NCBI GenBank assembly: GCA_003139795.1 | Contig: PLGM01000121.1 | Span: 5,171-38,255, forward strand | Source of the DNA: Acidobacteriaceae bacterium | GTDB lineage: Bacteria; Acidobacteriota; Terriglobia; Terriglobales; Acidobacteriaceae | Direction of reading: 5' to 3' | DNA: 33,085 nt | Shown here: piece by piece, positions 7,761-15,826 of the stretch | Layout of the letters: each line of letters starts with the position of its first letter | How positions within the stretch are numbered: the stretch's first letter is position 1 | Program-made: the position numbers and the translations under genes | The notes under the pieces: model-generated | Told to the model about the DNA's origin: nothing | Databases searched by the model: none | The model's input: the letters and a program-made list of their open reading frames with translations, nothing else

Positions 7761-8528
7761 TCAGCGGTTTCCCTTGTCGTCCGGCGCTGCCGCCGACGCA
7801 ATCGTCTGCTTCGCCTGCGCCTCGCGCGCCTTTACGCGGCGGTTGAATTCGTGAATCACCCACGCCACGTAAGCCCGGGTCTCGCGGTAGGGCGGAATGC
7901 CGTTGTACTTGTCCACCGCGGCCGGGCCGGCGTTGTAGGCCGCCAGCGCCAGGGCCATCTGGTCGTGATAGCGGGTGAGCAGCGCGTCCAGATAGGCCGA
8001 ACCGCCGCGCACATTCTGGTCCGGCATGAAGCTGTCTTCCACGCCCAGTTCGGCGGCCGTCCCCGGCATCAACTGCATGAGGCCGCGCGCACCGGCGCGG
8101 CTCACGGCGCGGGCGTTGCCGCCGCTCTCGGCTTTCACCAGGCTGGCCAGCAGGTCCACGTCCAGGTTGTGTTCATTGCCGGCTTTGGCGAGCATTTCGC
8201 GCAGGTCCGCTGGAGAGAGCTTTGCTCCCGGACTAGCTTCAGGGTCGGCCGCCGATGAGGCTGTGGCCGGCTCCTCCGCGGTTGCAGGCACCGGTGGCGG
8301 GTCGGGAACCTGCTCGACGCCGGCGATCTCCCGTGGCGCGAACTCGATGTAGTTGTCCTCGCCCGCGCCCAGATAGAGCCGGATGCGGCCTTCGACCGCT
8401 GCGTGATGGTCGCAGCGCATCTCGAAGCCGTTGCCCAGGGTCACGCGCTCGGCTGCCCGCGCTGGCGTCGCCAGGGCTGCCAGTGCCACCACCGTGATGA
8501 AAAGGTTCCCGCGCATTCCCAATCGCAC
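7761..8528 (-). CDS. Exported lytic transglycosylase, SLT domain
   Basis: A 255-residue periplasmic enzyme expected to cleave the MurNAc-GlcNAc bond of peptidoglycan with formation of a 1,6-anhydro product. A signal peptide covers residues 1-26 (cleavage near ARAAE). Residues 27-75 form a small beta-rich domain, followed by a Pro/Ala/Glu linker to about 105. The Slt-type catalytic domain spans about 115-230: E134 in VKAESGGN is the catalytic acid, then GARGLMQLMPGTA (147-158) and AYNAGPAAV (197-205). A basic/Ala tail ends the protein. The GTG at 8528 was chosen because AAGGA lies 7 nt upstream; an ATG four codons later is the alternative. No clear operon partner. Confidence 0.92.
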   Translation of the reverse strand: MRLGMRGNLFITVVALAALATPARAAERVTLGNGFEMRCDHHAAVEGRIRLYLGAGEDNYIEFAPREIAGVEQVPDPPPVPATAEEPATASSAADPEASPGAKLSPADLREMLAKAGNEHNLDVDLLASLVKAESGGNARAVSRAGARGLMQLMPGTAAELGVEDSFMPDQNVRGGSAYLDALLTRYHDQMALALAAYNAGPAAVDKYNGIPPYRETRAYVAWVIHEFNRRVKAREAQAKQTIASAAAPDDKGNR

Positions 8529-8549
8529 TTCCCTATCCTTATTTTACGC

Positions 8550-9431
8550 TTACGCCTTGGCAGCAGAAGACTTTGCCACCGCGGCCTCCAGCACCACGGC
8601 TACGCCGTCCTGGTCGTTGGGCGGGGCTTGCTGCCAGCCGCGCCTTTCGGCCATGGCGCGCAGCTCGGGCGCCGCATTGCCCATCATCACGCCCTGGCCG
8701 GCCCACTCCAGCATATCCACGTCGTTCCAGTTGTCGCCGATGGCCATGGTCTGCTTGCGGTCCACCCCCAGCCACCCGGCCAGCCGCTCCAGCGCCCATC
8801 CCTTCGTAACGCCAAGCGGCATCAGGTCCAGAATCGACAGGTCGCGCGCCGGATACTCGGTGCGGACACACTCGCAACTTCCGCTCCACTCGCTCGCCTG
8901 GAGCGCCTTTTCGGCCTCTCGCATCTTTTCCATGGTTCCCGTGACCATGCCCTGAATGGGGTCCTCGCCGTCAGGGAGTGCCCGCTCCAGCGGCTTTACC
9001 ACCTCGATGGCGTTGCGGTTGGCCTCTATCCACAAAGCAATTCGTCCGTGCGCCTGTTCCATGTTCTCGAGCACTAACTCACCGCGCCCCGGACGGTCAA
9101 ACGTAAACACCACGGCGCCAAACGGCCTGAGCAGCCCGCACAGCCCGCGCGCCACTCGCGCCTCAAGCCGGCAACGGTCGATCGGGTCACCGCCCAGAGT
9201 TCGGATCACTGCACCATTGGACGTAATCAGGGGTGTGTCCGCTCGCAGGCCCAGGCCGTCGAGCAGCGGCGCGGTATAGGCTATGCGCCGCCCGGTGGCA
9301 ATGGCCACCGTGATTCCTGCCTCCTGCGCGGCCCTGAGCGCCTGCACGGTCCGCCGGCTTATCGCCTGCGCAAAGGTCGGCAGCAGGGTGCCGTCCATGT
9401 CAATTGCCACCAGGCGAAGGGGAGGTTGCAT
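8550..9431 (-). CDS. Cof-type HAD-IIB family phosphatase
   Basis: A 293-residue cytosolic phosphohydrolase. All four HAD motifs are visible: DMDGT (11-15, nucleophile D11 and acid D13), ATGR (45-48), K210 in the LGVTKG segment, and GDNWND (232-237) with the metal-binding aspartates. The inserted cap between about residues 80 and 200 is of the large C2 (IIB) type seen in Cof and YidA proteins, which act on sugar phosphates or similar small metabolites. The substrate cannot be told. The stop lies only 21 bp upstream of the lytic transglycosylase start on the same strand, so the two may be co-transcribed. ATG start at 9431. Confidence 0.93.
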   Translation of the reverse strand: MQPPLRLVAIDMDGTLLPTFAQAISRRTVQALRAAQEAGITVAIATGRRIAYTAPLLDGLGLRADTPLITSNGAVIRTLGGDPIDRCRLEARVARGLCGLLRPFGAVVFTFDRPGRGELVLENMEQAHGRIALWIEANRNAIEVVKPLERALPDGEDPIQGMVTGTMEKMREAEKALQASEWSGSCECVRTEYPARDLSILDLMPLGVTKGWALERLAGWLGVDRKQTMAIGDNWNDVDMLEWAGQGVMMGNAAPELRAMAERRGWQQAPPNDQDGVAVVLEAAVAKSSAAKA

Positions 9432-9535
9432 GCCTCAAGTGTACCGGGAGTGTGGGAAGGCTGGGGGCGAAGGCGTGGCTCCAGCCTGTGACCGCGGTCA
9501 TACGCAGTGGGCCGCAGGATTGCTATGGTTGCGCA

Positions 9536-10438
9536 ATGAAACAGTGCGGGCTGGCTGTCGTCGCTCTGGGGTCGATCTGTCCGTTGTTGGCCCAGAACCC
9601 GGCGCTGTCGGCTCCTTCTGCTGCGCCGGAGATTTTCCTGGTCGGCAGCGTGCACCACATGCACTTCGAGGAACGCTACCACTACTCGCTCATCGACCTG
9701 CAGACGCAGGTCAGGTCGCTCCATCCGGATGTGGTGTGCGGAGAGATCACGCCGGAGGCTTTCAACGGGCCGATGGAAGGAAACTTTCCACCCGAGGCTG
9801 CCATGCTGGCGGAGATGGCTCCGGGCTGGGGCGCGCGCTTCATTCCCGCCGACTGGCGGGTCAGCTTTGCGTGGCAGGATCGCGCCAGCCAACAGGAGGC
9901 CAGGGACAAGGTGAAAGCCGCCGAGGTAGACGCCGCGCAGAACAAGGCGAAAGCCTATTTTGCCGCTTTCTCCGGCGATTCCTTGTACGACTATACGAGC
10001 GGTTCGGCGCCATATCTGGCCATGGTCGATCACATGTTTGAAGAGGTGATTGGAGAAAACACGCCCTCCGACATCGCCGCCGGGGCCTGGCACGAGCGCA
10101 ACCGGAAGATCGTGGAAAACTGCCTGACGGAGGCTGGTTCGGCTCGGCGCATCGTGTTTGTTTTCGGCAGCGGTCACCTGCCGCAACTGCGCAGGCAGTT
10201 GGCCGCGCGGGGATTGACGGCGCAGATTCCGTCGCGCGCGTTCACTCCGGCGGGGCTGGGAACGATGCCTCCGGCCGTAATTGCCCGCTGGCAACGCAAT
10301 CTGAAGAACCTGGAAGGCATTGCGGACGGGTCGATTGCGGTTTCCGCCGACAATCTGGCCAAGGTGAAGGACACCAATCGCGCGCCGGCATTGCGCAGCG
10401 AGATCGACCTATACCTGGCGCGCCAGAAGGCTCCGTAG
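9536..10438 (+). CDS. Exported TraB/Tiki-superfamily-like protein (DUF5694-like)
   Basis: A 300-residue protein with a signal peptide (residues 1-20, LLAQ). The mature domain opens PEIFLVGSVHHMHF, with GSVH at 37-40, then E70 in VVCGE, ERN at 187-189, and GSGH at 211-214 in VFVFGSGHLPQL. The pattern of two GxxH motifs plus a conserved Glu and an Arg-Asn is that of the TraB/PrgY/GumN/Tiki superfamily, whose animal Tiki members are membrane metalloproteases. Bacterial members are mostly uncharacterised. The ATG at 9536 begins the signal peptide; a longer in-frame start at 9404 would overlap the HAD gene and is unlikely. The next gene starts shortly after the stop. Protease activity is inference. 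Confidence 0.65.
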   Translation: MKQCGLAVVALGSICPLLAQNPALSAPSAAPEIFLVGSVHHMHFEERYHYSLIDLQTQVRSLHPDVVCGEITPEAFNGPMEGNFPPEAAMLAEMAPGWGARFIPADWRVSFAWQDRASQQEARDKVKAAEVDAAQNKAKAYFAAFSGDSLYDYTSGSAPYLAMVDHMFEEVIGENTPSDIAAGAWHERNRKIVENCLTEAGSARRIVFVFGSGHLPQLRRQLAARGLTAQIPSRAFTPAGLGTMPPAVIARWQRNLKNLEGIADGSIAVSADNLAKVKDTNRAPALRSEIDLYLARQKAP

Positions 10439-10484
10439 CGTGGATGTTGCATGGAGGCCGGCCCCATCCGTTAGGCTTGGAGAG

Positions 10485-10688
10485 ATGGAACGTCTTTGCA
10501 GCCACTGCCACGCCGTGCTTGCCCCGGAGACAGAAGCCGACTGGTGTCCCGCCTGCGGCGGAGCATTGATTGAGCGGGCCAACCTGCCCGCACTCGACCA
10601 GCCGGAGAGGGCGCCGCAGGAGGTCGATCATCGCGGAATCGTGCTGCCGCGCCGTCACGCGCTGGGCGGGATTATTACGCCGCAGTGA
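10485..10688 (+). CDS. Small zinc-ribbon protein
   Basis: A 67-residue protein with two CxxC knuckles close together: CSHC near residue 5 and CPAC near residue 24, a classic short zinc ribbon. The tail (residues 35-67) is Pro/Arg-rich with no recognisable domain. It follows the TraB/Tiki-like gene and probably shares its transcript. The ATG at 10485 gives the compact form; a GTG at 10440, overlapping the previous gene's end region, would add 15 residues. The ribosome site is weak for both (GGAG sits only 2 nt from the ATG). The role is unknown; such proteins are common and often annotated as hypothetical. Confidence 0.6.
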   Translation: MERLCSHCHAVLAPETEADWCPACGGALIERANLPALDQPERAPQEVDHRGIVLPRRHALGGIITPQ

Positions 10689-10764
10689 GGCTTGCCGGGG
10701 TGGGGAATCACGGCTCCCGCAGCGGCTCTATTGTCCAGTCACTAAAGTTCGTTGCAAAATTGAT

Positions 10765-10819
10765 CTGTCATCCTGAGCGGAGGTCGCCGCGGCGACCACA
10801 GTCGAAGGACCTGCGTTTT
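10765..10819. repeat. REP-like interspersed palindromic element
   Basis: The core is a perfect 16-bp palindrome, GGTCGCCGCGGCGACC, at 10782-10797. It is flanked by tcatcctgagc on the left and gtcgaaggacctgc on the right. This arrangement is typical of short dispersed repeats in intergenic DNA of Acidobacteriaceae, recognised from general experience. It lies in the 220-bp gap between the zinc-ribbon gene and the VOC gene. No second full copy was noticed in this window, so the copy number must be checked on the whole genome. Confidence 0.7.
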
Positions 10820-10908
10820 CACCGCCCGATTTCTTCGACGAACTTCAGAGACACCACACTAAGGTCGAAGAGCTGTTTACTCCAAATCCTGAAGGGAACT
10901 CCAAATCC

Positions 10909-11331
10909 ATGAGACTCAACACCTATCTCAACTACGGCGGCAACTGCGCGCAGGCCTTCCGCTTCTACGAAGAGCATCTGGGGGGAAAGATCATCGCGAT
11001 GACGACCCACGGCCAGATGCCCGATCCGAGTTCGGTCGACCCCAACTGGAAAGACAAGGTTCTCCATGCCCGCATCACCCTGGGCGAAACGGCACTGTTC
11101 GGTGCCGACGTTCCGCCGGACCGCTTCAAGCCGATGCGCAGCGCCTACCTAACGCTCTCCGTTGACAGTATTGCCGAAGCGGAGCGCATCTATGCCCTGC
11201 TCAGCGAGGGCGGCGAGATCTTCATGCCGATGGAGGAGACGTTTTTTGCCTATCGCTTCGCCATGTTTCGGGACAAGTTCGGCACTTCCTGGATGCTGAT
11301 CAACGAAAGGCCGATGCCGCAACGCGCCTGA
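10909..11331 (+). CDS. VOC-family protein, PhnB-like
   Basis: A 140-residue cytosolic protein of the vicinal-oxygen-chelate (glyoxalase/bleomycin-resistance/dioxygenase) superfamily, PhnB/YjdN-like subgroup. It shows the typical opening LNTYLNYGGNCAQAFRFYEEHLGG, then LHARITLGETALFGAD, and the C-terminal FFAYRFAMFRDKFGTSWMLI, where this subgroup has an aromatic residue and FGxxW. No specific substrate can be given. The length fits the family. ATG at 10909, with AAGGGA about 11 nt upstream, rather far. The gene appears monocistronic and converges with vapC. Confidence 0.9.
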   Translation: MRLNTYLNYGGNCAQAFRFYEEHLGGKIIAMTTHGQMPDPSSVDPNWKDKVLHARITLGETALFGADVPPDRFKPMRSAYLTLSVDSIAEAERIYALLSEGGEIFMPMEETFFAYRFAMFRDKFGTSWMLINERPMPQRA

Positions 11332-11371
11332 ACTGGATGATTACGCCATCATTGGGCTTTGCCGGGAGGGG

Positions 11372-11800
11372 TCACGCCTTCGTATCGAGCCCAACTGCCT
11401 CGGCCAGACGGGCCTGCCGCTCATCAAAGGTCCAGAAGCGCTGGGCTTTCAATTCCAGTGCGCAAGCTACGTGCAGCGAGTCCAGGGTGCGGACGCCGAG
11501 CGTTGGACCATGCTTTCGCGCAAGATCGATGCTGGTCTCCCAGGTCCTTTCCGGCAAACTGACCGGAATCCAGATTCCTTGCGCGCAATCGCGCTCGAAG
11601 ACAGCCCAAGCAAGTTGAGCTTCCAAAGCAGAAATGCGTGTGCGAAAGACCTGCCGATTGAGAGAATGCGCAAGCTCGGTCCGGTTAAACGGGGTCAGCC
11701 ACACGAATGGCCTTGACGACATTCGGCGCAGCGACTCGGAGGTGTGAACGTCCTTTGCGTAAATAGGTACGACAAAGCTGCTGTCCGCATAGGTGGTCAC
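11372..11800 (-). CDS. vapC: PIN-domain ribonuclease toxin, VapC family
   Basis: A 142-residue PIN-domain protein, a Mg-dependent RNase toxin of type II toxin-antitoxin systems. The acidic residues are in place: D6 in YADSSF, E42 in NRTELAHSL, D107 in RTLDSLHVA, and D126 near the end (TFDERQ). VapC toxins usually cut tRNA or rRNA; the target cannot be told. The start is a GTG at 11800 that overlaps the antitoxin stop as GTGA (11797-11800), so the pair is translationally coupled, antitoxin first. Confidence 0.92.
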   Translation of the reverse strand: MTTYADSSFVVPIYAKDVHTSESLRRMSSRPFVWLTPFNRTELAHSLNRQVFRTRISALEAQLAWAVFERDCAQGIWIPVSLPERTWETSIDLARKHGPTLGVRTLDSLHVACALELKAQRFWTFDERQARLAEAVGLDTKA

Positions 11801-12045
11801 CAGCGGCTATTCCTATCCTCAATCAAGTCTTCCACTGCGGGGAGGACGCGGTCGCCGAAAATGGCCTTGAGCCGAGCCTCAAAATCCGGCCACTCGACAG
11901 GAGAAGCAACAGGCTTTTCGGGAATGATCGGAACGATCCGGCCCAGAACAGAGTTCCGCTCGCGGAGTTCGACGGTTTCTCCGGCCTTGAGCCAGGTCTT
12001 CAATTGGCGGGTGTCGCGGAGTTGGCGGAGGTTTACGCTTGGCAT
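11797..12045 (-). CDS. vapB: Antitoxin of the Phd/YefM (VapB) type
   Basis: An 82-residue protein with an N-terminal DNA-binding and dimerisation part (PSVNLRQLRDT, KTWLKAGETVELRERNSVLGRIVP) as in Phd/YefM/VapB antitoxins. The C-terminal tail (DFEARLKAIFGDRVLP) is amphipathic and would wrap the toxin. I chose the ATG at 12045 because the product then begins like typical Phd proteins; an in-frame TTG at 12063 lies inside the palindromic operator and is less likely. The stop overlaps the vapC GTG. The neutralised toxin is the adjacent PIN protein. Autoregulation is expected from the family and supported by the palindromes just upstream. Confidence 0.88.
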   Translation of the reverse strand: MPSVNLRQLRDTRQLKTWLKAGETVELRERNSVLGRIVPIIPEKPVASPVEWPDFEARLKAIFGDRVLPAVEDLIEDRNSRW

Positions 12046-12051
12046 GGGTAT

Positions 12052-12081
12052 AATGTGGCACAAAATGTGTCACATTGTCAA
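12052..12081 (-). promoter_or_regulatory. Probable vapBC operator/promoter with two TGTGnCACA palindromes
   Basis: Two copies of AATGTGkCACA lie at 12052-12062 and 12064-12074, exactly 12 bp apart, each an inverted repeat TGTG-N-CACA. A TTGACA (minus strand, 12076-12081) abuts them as a possible -35 box. The site is immediately upstream of the antitoxin start, where type II antitoxin-toxin complexes normally bind. A -10 box at standard spacing is not clear. Confidence 0.6.
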
Positions 12082-12107
12082 TGGATAACCGACGCCCTGA
12101 AATGCGC

Positions 12108-13352
12108 CTACTCGTACCGCAGCGCCTCGGCGGGGAGGATGCGGGCGGCGGCCGATGAGGGATACAGCGTGGCTAAGAGGGAGATTCCGATGGAGACCGC
12201 GGATACGATCACCCCATCGAGCGGGCGCGGCGCGAAGGGCAGCGTGTCGATGGAGTAGACCTCGGCGGAGAGTTGGATAAAGTGGTAGTGTCCGCCGGCC
12301 CAAGCGGCGAGATAGCCAAGCGCCAGGCCCACGACGGTGCCGATGAGGCTGATCAGGAACCCTTGCAGCAGGAAGATGCGCCGCACCTGCCCCGGCTCCA
12401 CGCCAAAGCTCATCATGACGGCGATATCGCGCGTCTTTTCCATCACCATCATGGTGAGAGCGATAAGGATATTGAGCGCGGCCACGAGCACGATGAGCGC
12501 AATCACGATGAACGTGACCACCTGTTCCAGCTTGAGGGCGCGGAACAGTTCGCGGTTCTGCTCCATCCAGTTGGAGGTCATGAAGCCCTTGCCGGCCGCC
12601 TGCTCGATGGCGCGGCCAATCTGCGGCGCGCGATTCAGATCGTCCACTTTGAAGCTGATCACCGACAGCAGGTCAGGTTCGCTGAAAAGCCGCTGGGCGT
12701 CGGCCAGGCGCAGAAACCCCATCTGCGCGTCGTACTGGTAAAAGCCGGAGTGGAAGGTGCCCGCCAGGCGAAAACGCACTACCTTGGGGAAGATGCCCAG
12801 CGGGGTCATCTCTCCCTGCGGGCTGATCACCATCACGGAATCGCCAACGGTTGCGCCGACAGTCTCCGCCAGGTCCTGGCCCAGCACGATGGGGGGCAGC
12901 TCCCCATTCGCCGCCGGCGCCGGTTGCGGTTCCAGCGCGCGCACCGAGCCCGGCGTGGCTGTCGTCAAAAGGTCGCTCACCGTCTGTTCGTAGCCGGGCA
13001 GAATGCCTTCGATCAGCGCGCCTCCATCGCGGGCTCCGCGCGCCACCAGCACCTGCTCATAGAGTCCCGGCGAAGCCGCGGTGACGTGCGGCAAGCGGCG
13101 CAGCCGGTTGAACAGCGGCTGCCAGTTGCGGATGCCGTCTCCCTGCACGCGCATCAGTTGCACATGCGCGCTCGATCCCAGCAGACGGTCCTGAATGTCG
13201 CGCCTCATGCCGTTGGTAATGGCCAGCGCGATGATCAGCGCGGCCACCCCCGCGGCTACCCCGGCGATGGAGATGGTGGTCACCACTCCGACCACGGCCT
13301 GCCGCCGCTTGGCCTTCAGGTAACGCGCCGCCACAAAGAGTTCGAATCGCAT
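12108..13352 (-). CDS. FtsX-family ABC permease, LolC/LolE type
   Basis: A 414-residue inner-membrane protein with the LolC/LolE layout: TM1 at about 19-47, a periplasmic domain of about 220 residues (48-265), then TM2-TM4 in the FtsX domain (about 275-400). The N-terminus FELFVAARYLKAKRRQ and the C-terminal AARILPAEALRYE are typical. In Gram-negatives LolCDE extracts lipoproteins from the inner membrane. No LolD ATPase is adjacent, and the partner upstream on the same strand, ending 5 bp before this start, is an exported beta-propeller protein. It may be a true LolC/E or another MacB-like transporter subunit. Confidence 0.85.
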   Translation of the reverse strand: MRFELFVAARYLKAKRRQAVVGVVTTISIAGVAAGVAALIIALAITNGMRRDIQDRLLGSSAHVQLMRVQGDGIRNWQPLFNRLRRLPHVTAASPGLYEQVLVARGARDGGALIEGILPGYEQTVSDLLTTATPGSVRALEPQPAPAANGELPPIVLGQDLAETVGATVGDSVMVISPQGEMTPLGIFPKVVRFRLAGTFHSGFYQYDAQMGFLRLADAQRLFSEPDLLSVISFKVDDLNRAPQIGRAIEQAAGKGFMTSNWMEQNRELFRALKLEQVVTFIVIALIVLVAALNILIALTMMVMEKTRDIAVMMSFGVEPGQVRRIFLLQGFLISLIGTVVGLALGYLAAWAGGHYHFIQLSAEVYSIDTLPFAPRPLDGVIVSAVSIGISLLATLYPSSAAARILPAEALRYE

Positions 13353-13357
13353 TGCAC

Positions 13358-15691
13358 CTACTTCGCCGGTGCGGTGAATACCGTCTTGGCCACGCCCACA
13401 TTGTCGTGCCGGTCGTAGACGCGGACGGTAATCAGGTGCTCGCCGGTCTTGGGGTAGAAGGCTGAGGCCGGAAGGCGAATCTCATAGTGCTCGCGCCGCG
13501 AGTCCGACAGGCCGCCCACCGGCTCGATGAACTGCCAGGGCCCCGCATCCAGCGAGTATTCGGCGTGGGCGATGGGCGAGAAAGCATCTTCGGCGTCAAA
13601 CGTCACGCGCGGGGCTGCTTCCGCGGTAGCCTTCAGTCCACTCACCACGGGCGGCGTCGTATCCACCTCGAATCGCTCGCTCACCTTCGTGCCGGTCAAT
13701 GCGTCGGCGGGCGTGTGCGATGGCGCGTCGGAGGCCACGACCTTGATCTGATAGCCGCCATCGGGAATCAGGGTCGCGTCGAAGCTGTAGGCTTTGTCGG
13801 TAATCTGATCCTTCAGTAGCCGCCAAACCTTTTCGCCGTCCCCGCGCAGATACAGCGAATAAATCAGATCGTCGCCGTTGTCATCGTGAGCAGCCCAGCG
13901 GACGGTGACGGCGGTGCGGTCCTTGACGGCCTGCAAAGGTGCGGTGGCGCCCGCGTCAAAGCTCATCCCGCTCTGATTTGACGACGGAAGCGCGATGTTG
14001 ACCGGCGGCGGCAGATTGCCGAGCTGGTTCTGGACATTGATGCGCGCGCCCGTCACCACCACCAGTTCGTCCACCACCGGTGCCGCATTCACGGGCAGGT
14101 AGTTGACGCCCACGCTGCCCACCGTTCCACCCGCGCGCAGCACCGCCTTCCACTCAAAGAAGCGCCCCGCCGGAGAAGCCACTGCACCGTCCTTCAACGG
14201 CTGCCAGTCACTCCATCCCCAGTCGTTTCGGCCGCGCACCGGCTGCTCCACGTTGCCGGTGCGGGTCCACAGCTCGAACCCGGTCGAGCCGGGCTCAACC
14301 TCCACGCGGCCAAAGCGGGCCAGCGCGCCGGCATCGAGCACGTCGCTCGCGTACTCGTGCTTTTCGACGGCGCCCAGGGAATATAGCTTGCCGGTGTTGC
14401 CCGTGCCAACGAAAATGCCGCCCTTGTCTCCCGCACCCGGAACCGCGGCCAGGCTCAGCCCCTGTTGCGCGTCAAGGTGGGCCACATCGGAGTAGCTACC
14501 ATCGTCGACGATCGTGAAAACCTGCCCGCGGTTGCCGGTGAGTGCAATCAAGCTTCCGTGGCGCGCGGCCAGCGCGTAGACGATCTCATCCTTGCCGGCC
14601 CACAGACGGCGCGGAGCCTGCCCCTCAGCCAGCGCGTAAATCTCGCTTCCCTCGGGCACCGAGACGCTGGTGTTAGCCGCCTGCAGCGACTCCGGCTGGA
14701 CGATGGTGACGGTTGCGGCGCCAACTCCCTGCACGGGCAGCGGCGGCAATGGATTGCGGCTCTTGTCGCCCACGCTGGCCGCGTAGATGGTCCCGTTTGC
14801 GCCCACGGCCACCGCCGTGATCTCGCGCCTTGGAGCCTCGAACAGCACGTAGCCTTTGCCTTGCGGATCGATTCTGTAGACCAGCCCCGAACCATCCGAG
14901 CCGGCAATCAGGTTGCCTTTGGCGTCCCAGGCCAGCGAGCGGATGTGCTGCTCGTCGCTCTTGAAGAACGCTTCCGGCTTTGCGTCGGGCCTGGCGGGGT
15001 CGACGCGGTACACCGCTCCCGGACCGCCGGTGGCGATGTACAGCCGCCCGGTTGCGTCGAGGGCCAAGTCCCATATGTAGTGCGACTTCCCATCCGCTTT
15101 GTCGGCGCTTGGATTTTCCTCGGCCTCTTTTCCTTCGCTTGCCTTTTCCTGGGGCTTGGTCTCAGCAGCTTTTCCCTCATCCAGCTTGCCGGCGTCGAAG
15201 ACCACCGTGGCGCTGCCTTCATTCTGTTTCGTGGTCGCATCGGCCTTCAGCTTGTAAACCTTCCCGCTGGGCAGCGTAGCCGCGTAGAGCGCTCCATCCT
15301 GCCCCAGGCGAACAACCTGCACGCTCACATCCCTGGTCTCGAAGAGCGTAAACGGTTCGCCGTCCTTGCCCACGCGCAGTACCGTGGCCGGCGCGGCGGT
15401 TCCCACAAAGGCCGTTCCGCTTTTGTCGATTGCTACCGACCACACGAATGTCGAGGGTGTGGTGAGTACCTCGGTCAAGCCAGACCCCTCGCGCAAATGG
15501 CCGTCGCTGGTAAGCGCAACCCCCTGCGGCGTGCCCTTTTCAAACTCCTCGATGCGGGACTGGGTCCACAGGTGGGTGCCCTGCGCCAAGGCAGGAAGCG
15601 AGTTGGCGACGGCTGTTCCAAGCACTGCCGCAAGGGCGGCAAGGCTCCATGCGGAGCGGAAGCGGCAAGTTGTAGGTTTTGAGACAAACAT
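13358..15691 (-). CDS. Large exported beta-propeller protein with C-terminal beta-sandwich region
   Basis: A 777-residue protein with a signal peptide (hydrophobic core about 16-34, LPALAQ). Residues 75-460 hold repeated blade-like units, such as GTAFVGTAAPATVLRVGKDG, GRLYIATGGPGAVYRVDP and GNLIAGSDGSGLVYRIDP, as in WD40/SMP-30-like propellers. A Lys/Glu/Ala-rich insert lies at about 185-220. Residues 540-777 look like fibronectin/Y_Y_Y-type beta-sandwiches (TVRWAAHDDNGDDLIYSLYLRG; EHLITVRVYDRHDNVG). No catalytic motif is visible; ligand binding or a scaffold role is likely. It is followed after 5 bp by an FtsX-type permease, indicating an operon. The gene is divergent from the first VWA gene. 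Confidence 0.75.
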   Translation of the reverse strand: MFVSKPTTCRFRSAWSLAALAAVLGTAVANSLPALAQGTHLWTQSRIEEFEKGTPQGVALTSDGHLREGSGLTEVLTTPSTFVWSVAIDKSGTAFVGTAAPATVLRVGKDGEPFTLFETRDVSVQVVRLGQDGALYAATLPSGKVYKLKADATTKQNEGSATVVFDAGKLDEGKAAETKPQEKASEGKEAEENPSADKADGKSHYIWDLALDATGRLYIATGGPGAVYRVDPARPDAKPEAFFKSDEQHIRSLAWDAKGNLIAGSDGSGLVYRIDPQGKGYVLFEAPRREITAVAVGANGTIYAASVGDKSRNPLPPLPVQGVGAATVTIVQPESLQAANTSVSVPEGSEIYALAEGQAPRRLWAGKDEIVYALAARHGSLIALTGNRGQVFTIVDDGSYSDVAHLDAQQGLSLAAVPGAGDKGGIFVGTGNTGKLYSLGAVEKHEYASDVLDAGALARFGRVEVEPGSTGFELWTRTGNVEQPVRGRNDWGWSDWQPLKDGAVASPAGRFFEWKAVLRAGGTVGSVGVNYLPVNAAPVVDELVVVTGARINVQNQLGNLPPPVNIALPSSNQSGMSFDAGATAPLQAVKDRTAVTVRWAAHDDNGDDLIYSLYLRGDGEKVWRLLKDQITDKAYSFDATLIPDGGYQIKVVASDAPSHTPADALTGTKVSERFEVDTTPPVVSGLKATAEAAPRVTFDAEDAFSPIAHAEYSLDAGPWQFIEPVGGLSDSRREHYEIRLPASAFYPKTGEHLITVRVYDRHDNVGVAKTVFTAPAK

Positions 15692-15826
15692 GCTGCCGTT
15701 GAGTCTACTAAAGTTGGGGGCAGTCGGGCATGTTGCCGGCCGCGGCGGGGGTGCGATGCGAGGGCTCCCTATCTCTCGCGTGCGGCTCTGCCCGGAAGGC
15801 TACACTGAGCGTCGGGGAGCGTGCCG

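Noticed and set aside
14465..15682. Open frame of 405 codons on the plus strand, opposite the beta-propeller gene
   Set aside because: The translation is Arg/His/Gly-rich with no repeats or domain, while the opposite strand shows regular propeller blades.
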